This document shows positions 1 to 9,460 of a stretch of DNA of 45,079 nucleotides, piece by piece. The notes beneath the pieces were generated by a model. It had not been told where the DNA came from, made no database searches, and saw only the letters and a list, made by a program, of their open reading frames with translations. Position 1 is the stretch's first letter, and the number at the start of each line of letters is the position of its first letter. Origin of the DNA: Methanobacterium sp. (lineage in GTDB: Archaea; Methanobacteriota; Methanobacteria; Methanobacteriales; Methanobacteriaceae); assembly GCA_003158115.1 (NCBI GenBank), contig PMGM01000015.1:1-45079 (forward strand), read 5' to 3'. Both the position numbers and the translations under genes were made by a program.

Positions 1-200
1 TTTCTATGAACTTCGTCATATAGAGATTTAACGAAGCTTATAAATAGCATTTTGAACGACTAAATTTGATAATTGACGATTAATTTGGGGAACATCCAAA
101 CCTAAACCAGTAAAGTCATGGCAATATCAAATATTCCATCCACCAATGTTTCAAGACGTTTAGTATCAATATATTGACTTGAAAATTCATACTCACTCAT
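1..200 (-). pseudogene. TMEM175/DUF1211-like channel, 5' remnant
   Basis: Reading from an ATG at 200, the first ~33 codons give a TMEM175-family N-terminus: RLE at residues ~15-17, then an [17 protein letters not shown] first helix (the family signature is RLExFSDGVFAIAxTLLVL). The frame hits TAG at about 102-104. Adding one base there restores the expected continuation LGLDVPQI followed by ~18 plausible residues, after which a TAA near 30 and further stops appear. This is best explained as a decayed gene with at least one single-base deletion, probably continuing past the left edge. Intact family members are potassium-selective channels in archaea and bacteria. A sequencing error could explain the first lesion but not the whole pattern. 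Confidence 0.6.
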
Positions 201-446
201 TTTAAAACCTCTCCAAAATAATTGCTACTTAATTCCTCATATCACTGTATCACTTAATATTTGCCATGTTTTGTCTATACAGAGCTTTATTATTTAGATA
301 ATTCAATTCATTCTATTTATAAACGTTATATTTGTTATAATGAACAAAACATTTATAAGAAAACAAATTTAAACCTTAATTAATTACAATAACGGCTCAT
401 AAAAAGAGAATATCATTTAAGCAATTAAAAGACCGAGAAATATAAC

Positions 447-1817
447 ATGAAAAATGAAAAACCTGTTTTAGGATATGATAAATTTCTGATGATGGCCATT
501 CTAAGAGAAGGCCCACTAAGTTTGGATGAATTATGGGAAAAATCTATGCTATTTCTATCTTTGATTTGGTACCAGCAGTTACCTGAAAAAGGCCAGCCCC
601 TAATGGAAAGATTATTTTTCAAAACCACCCACCTACGCTCAGAGCTAGAAGAGGTGAGAAATGATAAATCTAACCATGGTGCTGCTGTTGAAATGGATAA
701 ACTAATCAAAAAGGATTGGATTAATCTTAATAAAGATGGTAAATACGAATTAACTAATGAAGGCTTGAGTAAAGCTAAAATATATGAAGCAGAGATGAAA
801 AAAGAAGCTTCCATGGTGGATAAGGAATTAAAACCTTCCACCACAGCTATGAATACCACCTTTTTAGACGCATTCCTTGCTCTGATCAAATTAGGAGGCG
901 GTTTAATAAGCGGTAGTATGGGTTTAATTGCCGATGGAAGTGACGCCACCATGGACACTGTTGAAGCCATATTGGTTTGGCTGGGAATTAAATATCATCG
1001 AGAAAAACTAAGCACCCTCCTAGTTGTCTCTGGATTATTCATTGCAGCCATTACAGTATTATTTGATTCTATCACTCATTTATTAGCAACATTAGGAGGA
1101 AATGCAGAACCCATAACTATGCCTTATTTAGTTATAGCTGTTGAAGGAGTGGCTATAATGGCTGCAGTTTTTCTTTTTTATTACCAACGTTTCGTCGGGA
1201 AAGTCACTAATAGTTTAACTTTAATATCACAATCTGTTGATAGTAAAAATCATATTTTCATTGGTTCCTCGGTTATTATAGGAGCTATTTTTGCGATTTA
1301 CGGTATTTACTTTGTAGATGCTCTCATTGGATTATTTGTAGGGGCAGGTATATTTAGAGATGCAGTAAGTTTACTTCGGGAAGCTATTTTCGCTGAGCGA
1401 GGAGGAGAAGAAGATTACTCCAAAGAGTATAAACTACCATTACAAGAATGCTGGGAGGAAAATAGATTAATAGCATTTCGAAACTGGATACTGTACCTCT
1501 TATGGGAAGACCAACAAAGAACACGCAAAGAAATAGTTTCATCCCTCGATAGTACATTCCATCCCGACAACTACATTCCAGTACTTAGTGAGCTCAAAGC
1601 TACCGGTTCTAAACCTTATGATTTCGATGGAAAATTTAAAAATCTCGTAAAACCATTAATAGAAGAAGAACTTTTAATGGAAGAAATTGAAGAGTACCTT
1701 CTAACCGAAAAGGGCGAGGAACACCTTAAACATTTCATAAATAGTTTCAATGACTACGATGTGCATCGCTCAGATGCCATACTATTGGCTATGGCCCGGG
1801 ATGAAAGTAATGATTGA
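447..1817 (+). CDS. CDF-like membrane protein with winged-helix-like N- and C-terminal domains
   Basis: The protein has 456 residues. Residues ~10-125 look like a PadR/winged-helix-type domain (xYDKFLMMAILREGPLSLDEL, later YELTNEGLSKA). Residues ~135-315 resemble the transmembrane part of cation diffusion facilitators: a SGSMGLIADG turn, an acidic D166xxxD170 pair in place of the usual HxxxD, hydrophobic segments near 190-215, 226-246 and 272-303, and a second motif D265xxxH269 with Gly where the family normally has Asp. Residues ~340-456 look like another winged helix (YLLTEKGEEHLKHF). Transport of a divalent metal is possible but the metal site is altered, so a sensor role is also possible. 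TATA-like elements lie near 315-325 and 350-360. It is monocistronic, with no partner nearby. Confidence 0.6.
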   Translation: MKNEKPVLGYDKFLMMAILREGPLSLDELWEKSMLFLSLIWYQQLPEKGQPLMERLFFKTTHLRSELEEVRNDKSNHGAAVEMDKLIKKDWINLNKDGKYELTNEGLSKAKIYEAEMKKEASMVDKELKPSTTAMNTTFLDAFLALIKLGGGLISGSMGLIADGSDATMDTVEAILVWLGIKYHREKLSTLLVVSGLFIAAITVLFDSITHLLATLGGNAEPITMPYLVIAVEGVAIMAAVFLFYYQRFVGKVTNSLTLISQSVDSKNHIFIGSSVIIGAIFAIYGIYFVDALIGLFVGAGIFRDAVSLLREAIFAERGGEEDYSKEYKLPLQECWEENRLIAFRNWILYLLWEDQQRTRKEIVSSLDSTFHPDNYIPVLSELKATGSKPYDFDGKFKNLVKPLIEEELLMEEIEEYLLTEKGEEHLKHFINSFNDYDVHRSDAILLAMARDESND

Positions 1818-2042
1818 TTTAGGTGGAACATTTTCAAGATATCTTTTCAATGAATTTAAACCCAAAAATCATTAAATTCAAATAATTCTTTTTTTCCTTA
1901 ATGATAATTATTGACTATTAATGATACTCCATTTACTATTTTAAAGCTAAAATTAGATTATATGCTAATTTAACAAGTTATTGGCCTTATATATCATTAT
2001 ATTGTACTATAACGATGTAAATGGATAGTATTAGACTATGAA

Positions 2043-2059
2043 AAATACTTCAAGTATTT
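2043..2059. promoter_or_regulatory. 17-nt palindrome upstream of the RHH regulator
   Basis: The sequence AAATACTT-C-AAGTATTT is a perfect inverted repeat with 8-bp arms and a single central base. It lies 46-62 nt before the regulator ATG, just upstream of a second, longer palindrome. It could be an operator site for the ribbon-helix-helix protein encoded downstream. The symmetry is seen directly; the binding role is inferred. Confidence 0.45.
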
Positions 2060-2074
2060 GACTTTTAATAATAT

Positions 2075-2098
2075 TTATATATGGTTAACCATATATAA
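2075..2098. promoter_or_regulatory. 24-nt perfect palindrome overlapping the promoter of the RHH regulator
   Basis: This is a perfect 24-nt palindrome centred on GGTTAACC with TATATA-rich arms, ending 6 nt before the ATG at 2105. Its arms could serve as the TATA box, or bound protein could block the RNA polymerase path or the start codon. With the 17-nt palindrome ~15 nt upstream it makes a two-site operator-like arrangement. Ribbon-helix-helix proteins typically bind such sites and repress their own operon, so autoregulation is the simplest reading. Confidence 0.55.
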
Positions 2099-2104
2099 CC
2101 AAAC

Positions 2105-2449
2105 ATGACTTTTGTAAATCATAAAAATTTAAAACCCACTGCTAAGACAGTTGGAACCAAATTAACCCCAAGAGAATTTGAGGAAGTATCTGAGTTAATA
2201 GATAATGGATTATACTTAAGTGTATCTGATTTTATAAGAGAATCCATAAGGGACAAATTGAAAGCCACAAAGGTGATTAAACTACGCGATATTGATTACA
2301 GTATAGCCAAAAAAGAGGTATTAGGATATTATAGGAATTATAATGAAGCTTATGATTATGAAGTATCTGAAGATCTTGAATTAGATTACAAATTAGTACG
2401 CCAAATAACAGAAGAGTTAGAACAAGAAGGTCGTCTACAGGGGATATAA
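2105..2449 (+). CDS. Ribbon-helix-helix (CopG-like) DNA-binding protein
   Basis: The protein has 114 residues. Residues 15-53 match a ribbon-helix-helix fold: a beta strand TVGTKLTP, a first helix REFEEVSELIDNG, the LYLSVSDFIRESI turn-helix typical of CopG/NikR/antitoxin proteins, then a basic tail. Residues ~60-114 form a second segment with several Tyr and a charged helix (RQITEELEQEG), resembling a small dimer or effector domain. It is followed with no spacer by a 59-codon gene. Two palindromes just upstream suggest it represses its own operon. Whether it is an antitoxin or an ordinary regulator cannot be told from the sequence. Confidence 0.7.
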   Translation: MTFVNHKNLKPTAKTVGTKLTPREFEEVSELIDNGLYLSVSDFIRESIRDKLKATKVIKLRDIDYSIAKKEVLGYYRNYNEAYDYEVSEDLELDYKLVRQITEELEQEGRLQGI

Positions 2450-2629
2450 ATGAGTAAAACATATACCACCCACGGAACTACAATAAAAGGAGAAACAATT
2501 GTAGGAGAAGCTAGGAAAATATCGGATATAAAAGTTATTGTTAAATCTGGAAGACATAAAGCCCAGAGAGTTATCTTAAAAGATAACGCAGAATGTACCA
2601 TTGCTAAACAATATAAATTTATTAAATAA
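2450..2629 (+). CDS. Small hypothetical protein (59 aa) in operon with the RHH regulator
   Basis: An ATG begins on the base right after the regulator's TAA, and the frame stays open for 59 codons to TAA at 2627-2629. The product starts MSKTYTTHGTTIKGETIVGE and is small and lysine-rich. The central part (KVIVKSGRHKAQRVILKD) could form beta strands. I do not recognise the family. The zero-length junction with the regulator argues for a real, translationally coupled gene. It might be a partner, toxin-like or effector protein of the regulator, but nothing in the sequence decides between these. Confidence 0.6.
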   Translation: MSKTYTTHGTTIKGETIVGEARKISDIKVIVKSGRHKAQRVILKDNAECTIAKQYKFIK

Positions 2630-2878
2630 AAATTTCCATAAATTATTGTTATTTTTTCAAGAATTATTTTGGATGTAAATTGAAATTATTAATAAAATCA
2701 ATATAAACAGTTAAACTAAATAATTTACATATCATATGAAAAATAAATTCCTAAAAAAGTTCTAAAAAGTAATCTTTAGAATTATAAAATTAACTTTAAA
2801 TAAAAAGTTTCAAAAAATGATTGTAAATTGTAGTTATTAATCTGAAGATATTCAGTATCATAGTATCATTAAAAATGG
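2630..2878. other. AT-rich spacer, no gene seen
   Basis: This region lies between two converging genes. It is very AT-rich and lacks a convincing ORF or strong hairpin. It probably holds the 3' ends of the small gene and of the AAA ATPase transcript. Confidence 0.4.
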
Positions 2879-4225
2879 TTATTGTTCATGCTTTTTGCTG
2901 ATTATCCGTCCAAATAGTTCAGGTGTGTATTTTCTTTGCATTGCTATTAATATATGGGCATCTAAGGCTTCTTCGAGCACTTTTAATGTTAGAGTTTCTT
3001 CATTATTCCTTATTCTTATTGATTGGGCTATGTGGGCAATGTCCCTAGCATGTGCAAAGGTTGGAGTTAATTGTTCGCCCCCATCTACTATGGGTATATA
3101 AACTTCACGAAATCTTTCAAGTATACTATCATCATACTTTTCATGGAGTTCGTCCAGATTTCTTTTAAACACTTCAACAATTTCATCAGGGTTAGGGGGG
3201 CCTAGTATAATGTGCATTGGTGCACGTCTTAGATGTGCTTCGTCAACTATGTTAATCTCAAGGTTAGTTGAAAGTATGGGTATGAACTGTGTATGGACAA
3301 TTACAGGGGATCCTTTGATGTAGATTACATCCCTTTTATTTTCTAATGGAACAATTAATCTGTTTAAAATAATATTGTGGTCTTCTTTCTGTCTTCCAAG
3401 ATCATCTAGGAGTAAAATTCCACCATTGGCCTTTATGATTGGAGATGTTTCATATACACCTTTATTAGGATTGAATAATGTTTCAAGCTTTTCTGATGTA
3501 AGTTCTGAACCAGTGAAAACAAATGGGGCTGCAACCTTAACCCATCGAGGATCTTCAGGTTGTTCTAGACTTTGTTTGTGAAAATCTGGGTCATATAATT
3601 GAATAACACTTCCACTGAATTCTATATATTTTGGGATTAAAATTGGAGGCAGCATATTGGCCATTTTACTAGATAGGAATGTTTTACCTGTTCCAGGACC
3701 TCCATAAATGAAAAAACCTGTACCTCCTATTGATGAAGCAACCAATGTTTTTTTACCATCATCAATACCTACAATATCCTTTAATGCATTTTCAATAACA
3801 GGTTTAGGAATTTTTAATGGAAATCTTCCCTTGAGCTGTGCACTCATAATAGTATAATATTCATCATAGCTAACAGGAGAAATTCCTATATATGGATTTT
3901 CATTCATGATCTGCAAAGCCTTTTCACGACCAGGCTTCTTTATAGTATATTCAACACTTGAAAAGAGGAATCCTCCTCCTGTTTGAGCACACATACCATC
4001 TTTTTCAAGTTTATGTAGAACTTCCTCTAAAATATCTACATGAAGACCGGTTATATCATGTAACTGAGTCACCTTGATGTTTCCATAGGTGGATATTATC
4101 TTTAAAACCAGATTTTTAATGAATGATTCCGAAATATCAATATCATCAAGATTTTTCGGCTGTTCAACCAGACTAAACATCTTCTGCATCCTTTCATCAT
4201 GATAATAATCTCCTAAATTTTCCAT
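2879..4225 (-). CDS. AAA-family ATPase with N-terminal winged-helix region
   Basis: The protein has 448 residues. Residues ~30-100 look like a winged helix (ITGLHVDILEEVLHKLEKDG). The ATPase module follows: Walker A GGPGTGKT at 175-182, Walker B GILLLDD at about 269-275, a sensor-1-like ILSTN at 317-321 and an LRR arginine pair near 332-334. A C-terminal helical region (PTFAHARDIAHIAQS) resembles the AAA+ lid. There is no obvious protease, helicase or membrane domain. Similar proteins are usually annotated only as predicted ATPases with chaperone-like activity, and the target here is unknown. It stands alone, convergent with the regulator operon. The ATPase call is firm; the cellular role is not. 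Confidence 0.8.
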   Translation of the reverse strand: MENLGDYYHDERMQKMFSLVEQPKNLDDIDISESFIKNLVLKIISTYGNIKVTQLHDITGLHVDILEEVLHKLEKDGMCAQTGGGFLFSSVEYTIKKPGREKALQIMNENPYIGISPVSYDEYYTIMSAQLKGRFPLKIPKPVIENALKDIVGIDDGKKTLVASSIGGTGFFIYGGPGTGKTFLSSKMANMLPPILIPKYIEFSGSVIQLYDPDFHKQSLEQPEDPRWVKVAAPFVFTGSELTSEKLETLFNPNKGVYETSPIIKANGGILLLDDLGRQKEDHNIILNRLIVPLENKRDVIYIKGSPVIVHTQFIPILSTNLEINIVDEAHLRRAPMHIILGPPNPDEIVEVFKRNLDELHEKYDDSILERFREVYIPIVDGGEQLTPTFAHARDIAHIAQSIRIRNNEETLTLKVLEEALDAHILIAMQRKYTPELFGRIISKKHEQ

Positions 4226-4514
4226 TAAAGAACTCCCCCATCGTTACCATAATCATAATATTTAATCCTTATCTTCACTCCGACTAAATTTTATGTTCCA
4301 CCGATTTTTTTTAAAAAATTCGGGAAAATATTTAAGATTATAATTATCATTTACAATTGAATTCACAGTGTATAAATAATTCCAGAAGTTTCTTGTGAAA
4401 ATTTTCACAACCGAATAATAGAAATAACAATAAACTAGACTAAAAAAAATAATCCTTAATTTCATTTAATTTGTATATCACTTAGAAAAAATGATAATAA
4501 TCTAAGTAAATAAA

Positions 4515-5023
4515 ATGAACGGATTAGTTGTATATGGAACACGTTACAGTACAGCAGAGGAAATTGCAGAAGAGATATTTAGAATTTTAAAGGATGGGAA
4601 TGTTGATGTGAAATTATTTAATGCTAATGAAATTAGGGATAATGATATATCCACCTACGATCTCATTGTTGTGGGTAGTGGTATAAAAATGGGTAAATGG
4701 ACCAAGGAATCAAAAAATATCTTGAAGAATATTCTGTCAAACAAAAAAAAGTTGCGTTGTTTGTATCTTGTGGAGACGCCAACATAGAAAAATCAATGGC
4801 CGAATGACGGGAGAAATATTTAGATAATATTTCAAAGGAGTATTTAACCAATAAACCAATTGCAACAGGACTTTTTGGAGGTATTTACGATCCAAATGCC
4901 AACCATGGTCTCATGTTCAAATTTGTGAACAAATTCATCACAAAGGAAATGGGAAATGAAAGTAAGGATCCTAACCAACGGATAGATTACAGAAATTTGG
5001 GAGGAAATAAGATCCTGGTCTAA
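4515..5023 (+). pseudogene. Flavodoxin-domain protein (protoporphyrinogen-oxidase-like), frameshifted with internal stop
   Basis: The start is intact: VVYGTRYSTAEEIAEEI is a flavodoxin FMN phosphate-binding loop, followed by YDLIVVGSGIKMGKWTKES. The frame then fails at a six-A run (4712-4717) and stops at about 4787. Shifting frame there continues with KKVALFVSCGDA, then a TGA at 4805-4807, then the family C-terminus (TGLFGGIYDPNANHGLMFKFV) to TAA at 5021-5023. The single deletion in a homopolymer and the TGA are two separate lesions, so the gene is probably dead. Intact relatives are small FMN proteins of the HemG/flavodoxin_5 type. Confidence 0.8.
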
Positions 5024-5081
5024 AAATTTATCATATAATATTAAAAAAATAAAATAGAAAATAAATAAAAAAATATTAAGT

Positions 5082-6317
5082 TTAAAATGAAAGTTTTGTA
5101 ATTCTATTCATGGCCTCTTCTGTATTTTCAAGCGTGTTAAATGCAGTTAACCGGAAGTAACCTTCACCGCTAGGCCCGAATCCTACACCTGGTGTTCCTA
5201 CAACGTTAGCCTCTTTAAGTAGCAGATCAAAAAATGTCCATGAATCCATATTTTCAGGTGTTTTAACCCATATGTAAGGTGAGTTAATTCCACCATAAAC
5301 TTTTAAACCAATATTTTCCATGCTTTTTCTAACTATGCTTGCATTGTTAAGGTAATATGCAATATTTTCCTGGATTTCCTTCTGTCCCTCGGGTGTATAT
5401 ACTGCCATGGCAGCTCTTTGGACTGGATATGATACTCCATTAAATTTGGTTGTCTGTCTTCTGTTCCATAATGAATTCAAGTCATGTGTTTTTCCATCTG
5501 CATCATATGCCACGATCTCTTTTGGTACAACGGCAAATGCACATCTTGTACCCGTGAAACCAGCATTCTTAGAGAAGCTTCTAAATTCTATTGCAACTTC
5601 CTTTGCACCTTCAATTTCATAGATACTTCTTGGTATATTATTTTCTGTTACGTATGCTTCGTATGCTGCATCGAAGAGAATTATTGAATTATTTTCATGT
5701 GCATATTTAACCCATTTGGAAAGTTCTTCCCTTGTTAATGTTGTTCCTGTTGGATTGTTAGGTAAACATAAATATATGAGATCTACAGGATTTTCTGGAA
5801 GTTCTGGAGTAAAATTGTTTTCGGCTGTGCATGGAAGATAAACAATTCCCTCATAACGTCCACTAGGTTGCATTGGTCCACTTCGTCCAGCCATTACATT
5901 ACTATCTACATATACGGGATAAACAGGATCTGTTACGGCTATAACATTTTCAAGTCCAAATATTTCCTGTATGTTTGCAGTATCACATTTAGCTGCGTCG
6001 CTTATGAAAACTTCATCAGATGAAAGTTCTATTCCCAATGGTTTGAAATCATTTTTTATAATTTCTTCAATAAGGAATTTATAGCCCTGTTCAGGTCCAT
6101 AGCCCATAAATGTATCTGCATCTCCCATTTCAAGCACTGATTTATCAAAGGCTTCTACAACAGCCCTTGGAAGTGGACGTGTTACATCTCCAATACCCAT
6201 TTTTATTATTTGAGCATTTGGATTCTCTTTTTGAAATTCTTCAACCCTGCGGTTGATCTCAGCGAATATATAGTTGCTTTTCAAAAGCAGATAGTTTTCA
6301 TTGATTTTCACAGACAT
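5082..6317 (-). CDS. dapL: LL-diaminopimelate aminotransferase
   Basis: The protein has 411 residues, the usual length for DapL. This PLP enzyme converts tetrahydrodipicolinate plus glutamate directly to LL-diaminopimelate in lysine biosynthesis and is the known route in Methanobacteriales. Visible features are the N-terminal [18 protein letters not shown] at 41-50, the fold-type-I motif PNNPTGT at 186-192, DAAYEAY at 216-222, and [12 protein letters not shown] with the PLP lysine at 250. The upstream spacer (6318-6606) carries two copies of TCTAATATAATAT (6349-6361 and 6396-6408), the nearer one placed like a promoter. It is last in the long minus-strand run and probably has its own promoter. 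Confidence 0.93.
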   Translation of the reverse strand: MSVKINENYLLLKSNYIFAEINRRVEEFQKENPNAQIIKMGIGDVTRPLPRAVVEAFDKSVLEMGDADTFMGYGPEQGYKFLIEEIIKNDFKPLGIELSSDEVFISDAAKCDTANIQEIFGLENVIAVTDPVYPVYVDSNVMAGRSGPMQPSGRYEGIVYLPCTAENNFTPELPENPVDLIYLCLPNNPTGTTLTREELSKWVKYAHENNSIILFDAAYEAYVTENNIPRSIYEIEGAKEVAIEFRSFSKNAGFTGTRCAFAVVPKEIVAYDADGKTHDLNSLWNRRQTTKFNGVSYPVQRAAMAVYTPEGQKEIQENIAYYLNNASIVRKSMENIGLKVYGGINSPYIWVKTPENMDSWTFFDLLLKEANVVGTPGVGFGPSGEGYFRLTAFNTLENTEEAMNRITKLSF

Positions 6318-6606
6318 TTTTCATAGACCTCATTTAACTTTTTTTTATTCTAATATAATATTATCAAATTTTATTTATGATGTTTAATTATCAAATCTAA
6401 TATAATATAAAATAATTATTTGATTACTTATTATTCCATTCAATATTAATGTCAACCATACGAGTATAAACCAAACAAGTCCTTATCGTTTATCCCATGT
6501 ATATTACAAGAAAATTGTAATGGATATGATTTAATGGTGTAAATATAAATTTTAAATTATTTAGTTTAGCACCATTTATTCTGTTCCATTGAATATTCAA
6601 TTTGGA

Positions 6607-8286
6607 TTACTTATGTGCGAAGTAGAAGGTTAATTTTTCATCTGTTACACTGTCTAAACGTGCAAATCCAAATCTTTCCAATTGCACCACATCACCTACA
6701 CTAAGATTTGATGCTGATGGTTCTACATATCCTTTTATCACACTTGCATTGGGCATGACCATATCAACATTCAACGATCCTTCAACCGGCACCCACTGTA
6801 CAATCATGGCCTTGGAATTTCTTGCTTCATCAAGGTCATTACTATGATAAACAGTTTTATCACCATTAAAAGTCACATTAACAGCATCTATAAGTCTTAA
6901 TATCCGATTATCTCCGGTTTTTTTATAATCTTCCATTGTGATGTAGAGTTTAGGTTCTAATGGAAGTGCACGGTTACCCCTTTCAATATGGTCAGGATGT
7001 AATGGTCGTTTAATAATACCAATTTCTGATTCTGGTAGATTTTCAATATCTATCATGGTGGGGTTGGGTACAAAGAAGTACCTGTTTGATGTTTCTTCGA
7101 GTATTGCACGGTTAAGTCCAGAAACTTTTTTCCAACTAACAATTGCATCTGATATTTTAGGACCTATCTCCATCATAAGTTCGGTTATTGCTTCCTGTGT
7201 TATTCCACGTCGTGCAATTGCACGTATAGTTCCAAGTCTAGGATCATCCCATCCCGAGTAAAGTCCATCTTCAATACCCTGCCTTGCCTTGGATGTGCTA
7301 AGGGCCACATCTTCCATTTTTAGTCGTCCGTAATGAACAAATACAGGTACTTTCCATCCGAAGTGTTGGTATAGATATTTCTGTTTTTCACTGTTAGCCA
7401 GATGGTCTTTACCTCTGAGTACATGTGTAACACCCATTAGATGATCATCTACAGTTACCGAGAAGTTCATCATAGGATAAACTCTATATTTATTTCCTGT
7501 TAGAGGATGTTCAGCTTCAACAACTCTCATTGCAACCCAGTCTCTTATTGCAGGATTTTTATGTTTAATATCTGTTTTAACTCTTAGAACTGCTTCTCCC
7601 TCTTTCATGGTTTTTAATTCGTTCCATAGTTTAATGCTGTGTTCAACAGGTAGATCACGGCAGGGGCATGGTTGGCATTCATCCTTGAGTTTTTTGAAGT
7701 CTCCACCTTCACAGGTGCACATATATGCTTCGTTGATTTCTATGAGTTTTTCAGCGTACTTGTAATATATTTCCATTCTGCTGCTTTGAACATATTTTTC
7801 CTGCCAGTCAACCGATAACCACTTCAGATCCTCTTCCATCATTTGGTAAGCTAAAGGATCAACCCTTCGAGGGTCTGTGTCTTCAATCCTAAGAATAAGC
7901 TTACCACCGTAACGTTTAACATATTCTTTGTTGAGTACTGCTGCCCTTGCATGACCTATATGTAGGGGGCCGGATGGATTTGGTGCAAACCTTAACACTA
8001 CTTTCCCATTAACATCTGGAAGATCAACAAGTCCCTTAACTTTTACGGGTTTTTTTTCCTTCATACCACCTAACTTATCAAGTTCGGTTTTCTGAAGATC
8101 ATGATCCATTGAATTTACCTTTAAAACAAGTTCAGCTGCAACTTGGCCAATTTTTTTCGCCTCACTTCTGAGTTCAGAATGTGTTGCCATAACCGATCCC
8201 ATGACCGCCCCGTTACTGGCTTTTCCTTTATGTTTCACTGCGTTAATCAGCACATGTTTGTAAACTATTTCTTCAAGGTTACTCAT
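6607..8286 (-). CDS. gltX: Glutamyl-tRNA synthetase (archaeal type)
   Basis: The protein has 559 residues. It charges tRNA-Glu; archaeal enzymes of this type often also charge tRNA-Gln, which GatDE then amidates. An archaeal N-terminal helical extension spans ~1-90. The Rossmann catalytic domain opens with RFAPNPSGPLHIGHARA, with HIGH at 109-112. The KMSKS-equivalent loop is ALSTSKARQGIEDG with SGWDDPRLGT after it. The C-terminal half is the beta-barrel anticodon-binding type shared with GlnRS, as in archaeal and eukaryal enzymes. A cysteine cluster (CTCEGGDFKKLKDECQPCPC) may bind zinc. It lies after the prenyl synthase with a 187-nt spacer, so it probably has its own promoter. Confidence 0.94.
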   Translation of the reverse strand: MSNLEEIVYKHVLINAVKHKGKASNGAVMGSVMATHSELRSEAKKIGQVAAELVLKVNSMDHDLQKTELDKLGGMKEKKPVKVKGLVDLPDVNGKVVLRFAPNPSGPLHIGHARAAVLNKEYVKRYGGKLILRIEDTDPRRVDPLAYQMMEEDLKWLSVDWQEKYVQSSRMEIYYKYAEKLIEINEAYMCTCEGGDFKKLKDECQPCPCRDLPVEHSIKLWNELKTMKEGEAVLRVKTDIKHKNPAIRDWVAMRVVEAEHPLTGNKYRVYPMMNFSVTVDDHLMGVTHVLRGKDHLANSEKQKYLYQHFGWKVPVFVHYGRLKMEDVALSTSKARQGIEDGLYSGWDDPRLGTIRAIARRGITQEAITELMMEIGPKISDAIVSWKKVSGLNRAILEETSNRYFFVPNPTMIDIENLPESEIGIIKRPLHPDHIERGNRALPLEPKLYITMEDYKKTGDNRILRLIDAVNVTFNGDKTVYHSNDLDEARNSKAMIVQWVPVEGSLNVDMVMPNASVIKGYVEPSASNLSVGDVVQLERFGFARLDSVTDEKLTFYFAHK

Positions 8287-8473
8287 AAAACCACTCCAGT
8301 TAAATAATAAACATCTAAAATGATAAAAAATATTTTAATTTTATGATATAGATGTATTTCTGTAAAAATTTTTATAAATATGATAGATGATCAGTTACTG
8401 TTTAAAAAAAATTTGTGATTGATTTATTAAAGATAAAATATGAAAATTTATTTTTAATTTTAAAATAAATTTT

Positions 8474-9460
8474 CTAATGAATCCTCTGTAGAACATAATC
8501 TGCTATCATTGCAAGAGATACTGTTGCTTCAGATTCATTGAGTGTCTCCAGTAGATTTTTAGCTGTATCAACATTTTTAATAGCTATGTCACGAGCGTAG
8601 TTTATTGAACTATATTTTTCAAATAATTCTATAGCTCTTCCAACATCGGTATCTCCATTATCCTTCAATATGGATATTAATTCTTCCTTATCTTCAGGTG
8701 AAGCATTTGAAAGTGCGTGTACAACCATCAAAGTCATTTTTCCTTCGACAATGTCGCTTCCCACAGGTTTTCCAAGGTTTTCTTCTTCGCTAACAACATC
8801 TAAATAGTCATCCTGTATCTGGAATGCTAGTCCTATTAATCTACCATATTCAGCTAGGGTTTCTACTTCAACAGGATTTCCTCCACCAATTATTGCACCA
8901 GATCGTGTGGCTGCAGCAATTAGAGCTCCTGTTTTCTTGTAGATCATGTTCATGTATTCTTCTTCATTTACATCGAAGTTACCCTCAAAACACATGTCAG
9001 ATGCTTGGCCTTCACATATCTTGATACATGCATCAACAACTGTTTTAAGCGCATTTAATACGCGTTCGTAGGAAATATTGTCTATTGGTGTTTCTAGTAC
9101 TGTTTCAAATGCCTTGGAGAATAGTGTGTCACCAGCAAGTATTGCCATAGGTTCTCCCCAAAGTATATGTACAGAGGGTTTTCCCCTCCTCATTTCATCC
9201 TTATCCATGATATCATCATGTATCAGAGAAAAGGTGTGTATCAGTTCCACTGCAGCAGCTGTTTTAAGTGCTACTTCTGCTGTTCCACCTACTGCTTCTG
9301 AACTTAGAACAACAAGAGATGGGCGGATTTTCTTTCCACCTGCCATTATTAGATGTTGTGTTGATTTCTGTAGTTCTTCAGGATCTACTGTGTCCAATGA
9401 ATTTTTAATCTCCACATCTATGTCTTTAGAGTATTTCTTTAATATATCAACTACTTCCAT
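8474..9460 (-). CDS. idsA: Polyprenyl (farnesyl/geranylgeranyl) diphosphate synthase
   Basis: This chain-elongating prenyltransferase joins IPP to allylic diphosphates to make the C15/C20 precursors of archaeal ether lipids. The first aspartate-rich motif DDIMD is at 82-86 with RRGKPSVH after it; the second, QIQDDYLDV, is near 215-222, followed by [16 protein letters not shown] chose ATG at 9460, which shares its A with the RNase J stop (TGATG) and sits 6 nt after GGAGG. A TTG one codon upstream is the alternative. The residue before the first motif (SLIHDD) does not by itself fix product chain length. Translation is probably coupled to RNase J. Confidence 0.92.
   Translation of the reverse strand: MEVVDILKKYSKDIDVEIKNSLDTVDPEELQKSTQHLIMAGGKKIRPSLVVLSSEAVGGTAEVALKTAAAVELIHTFSLIHDDIMDKDEMRRGKPSVHILWGEPMAILAGDTLFSKAFETVLETPIDNISYERVLNALKTVVDACIKICEGQASDMCFEGNFDVNEEEYMNMIYKKTGALIAAATRSGAIIGGGNPVEVETLAEYGRLIGLAFQIQDDYLDVVSEEENLGKPVGSDIVEGKMTLMVVHALSNASPEDKEELISILKDNGDTDVGRAIELFEKYSSINYARDIAIKNVDTAKNLLETLNESEATVSLAMIADYVLQRIH

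Noticed and set aside
425..970. 181-codon minus-strand ORF opposite the CDF-like gene
   Set aside because: It has no family features and lies fully antisense to a longer gene with recognisable domains.
4262..4465. 67-codon minus-strand ORF upstream of the AAA ATPase
   Set aside because: Aromatic-rich residues fit translated AT-rich spacer, and there is no convincing ribosome binding site or family match.
4805..4807. TGA in the flavodoxin gene as a possible recoded selenocysteine codon
   Set aside because: No hairpin of the required kind was seen, the site is not a redox motif, and a frameshift already breaks the gene.
6349..6408. Two TCTAATATAATAT copies upstream of dapL as a regulatory repeat
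   Set aside because: They are very AT-rich 13-mers in an AT-rich spacer; one may be a TATA region, but pairing them as an operator is not supported.
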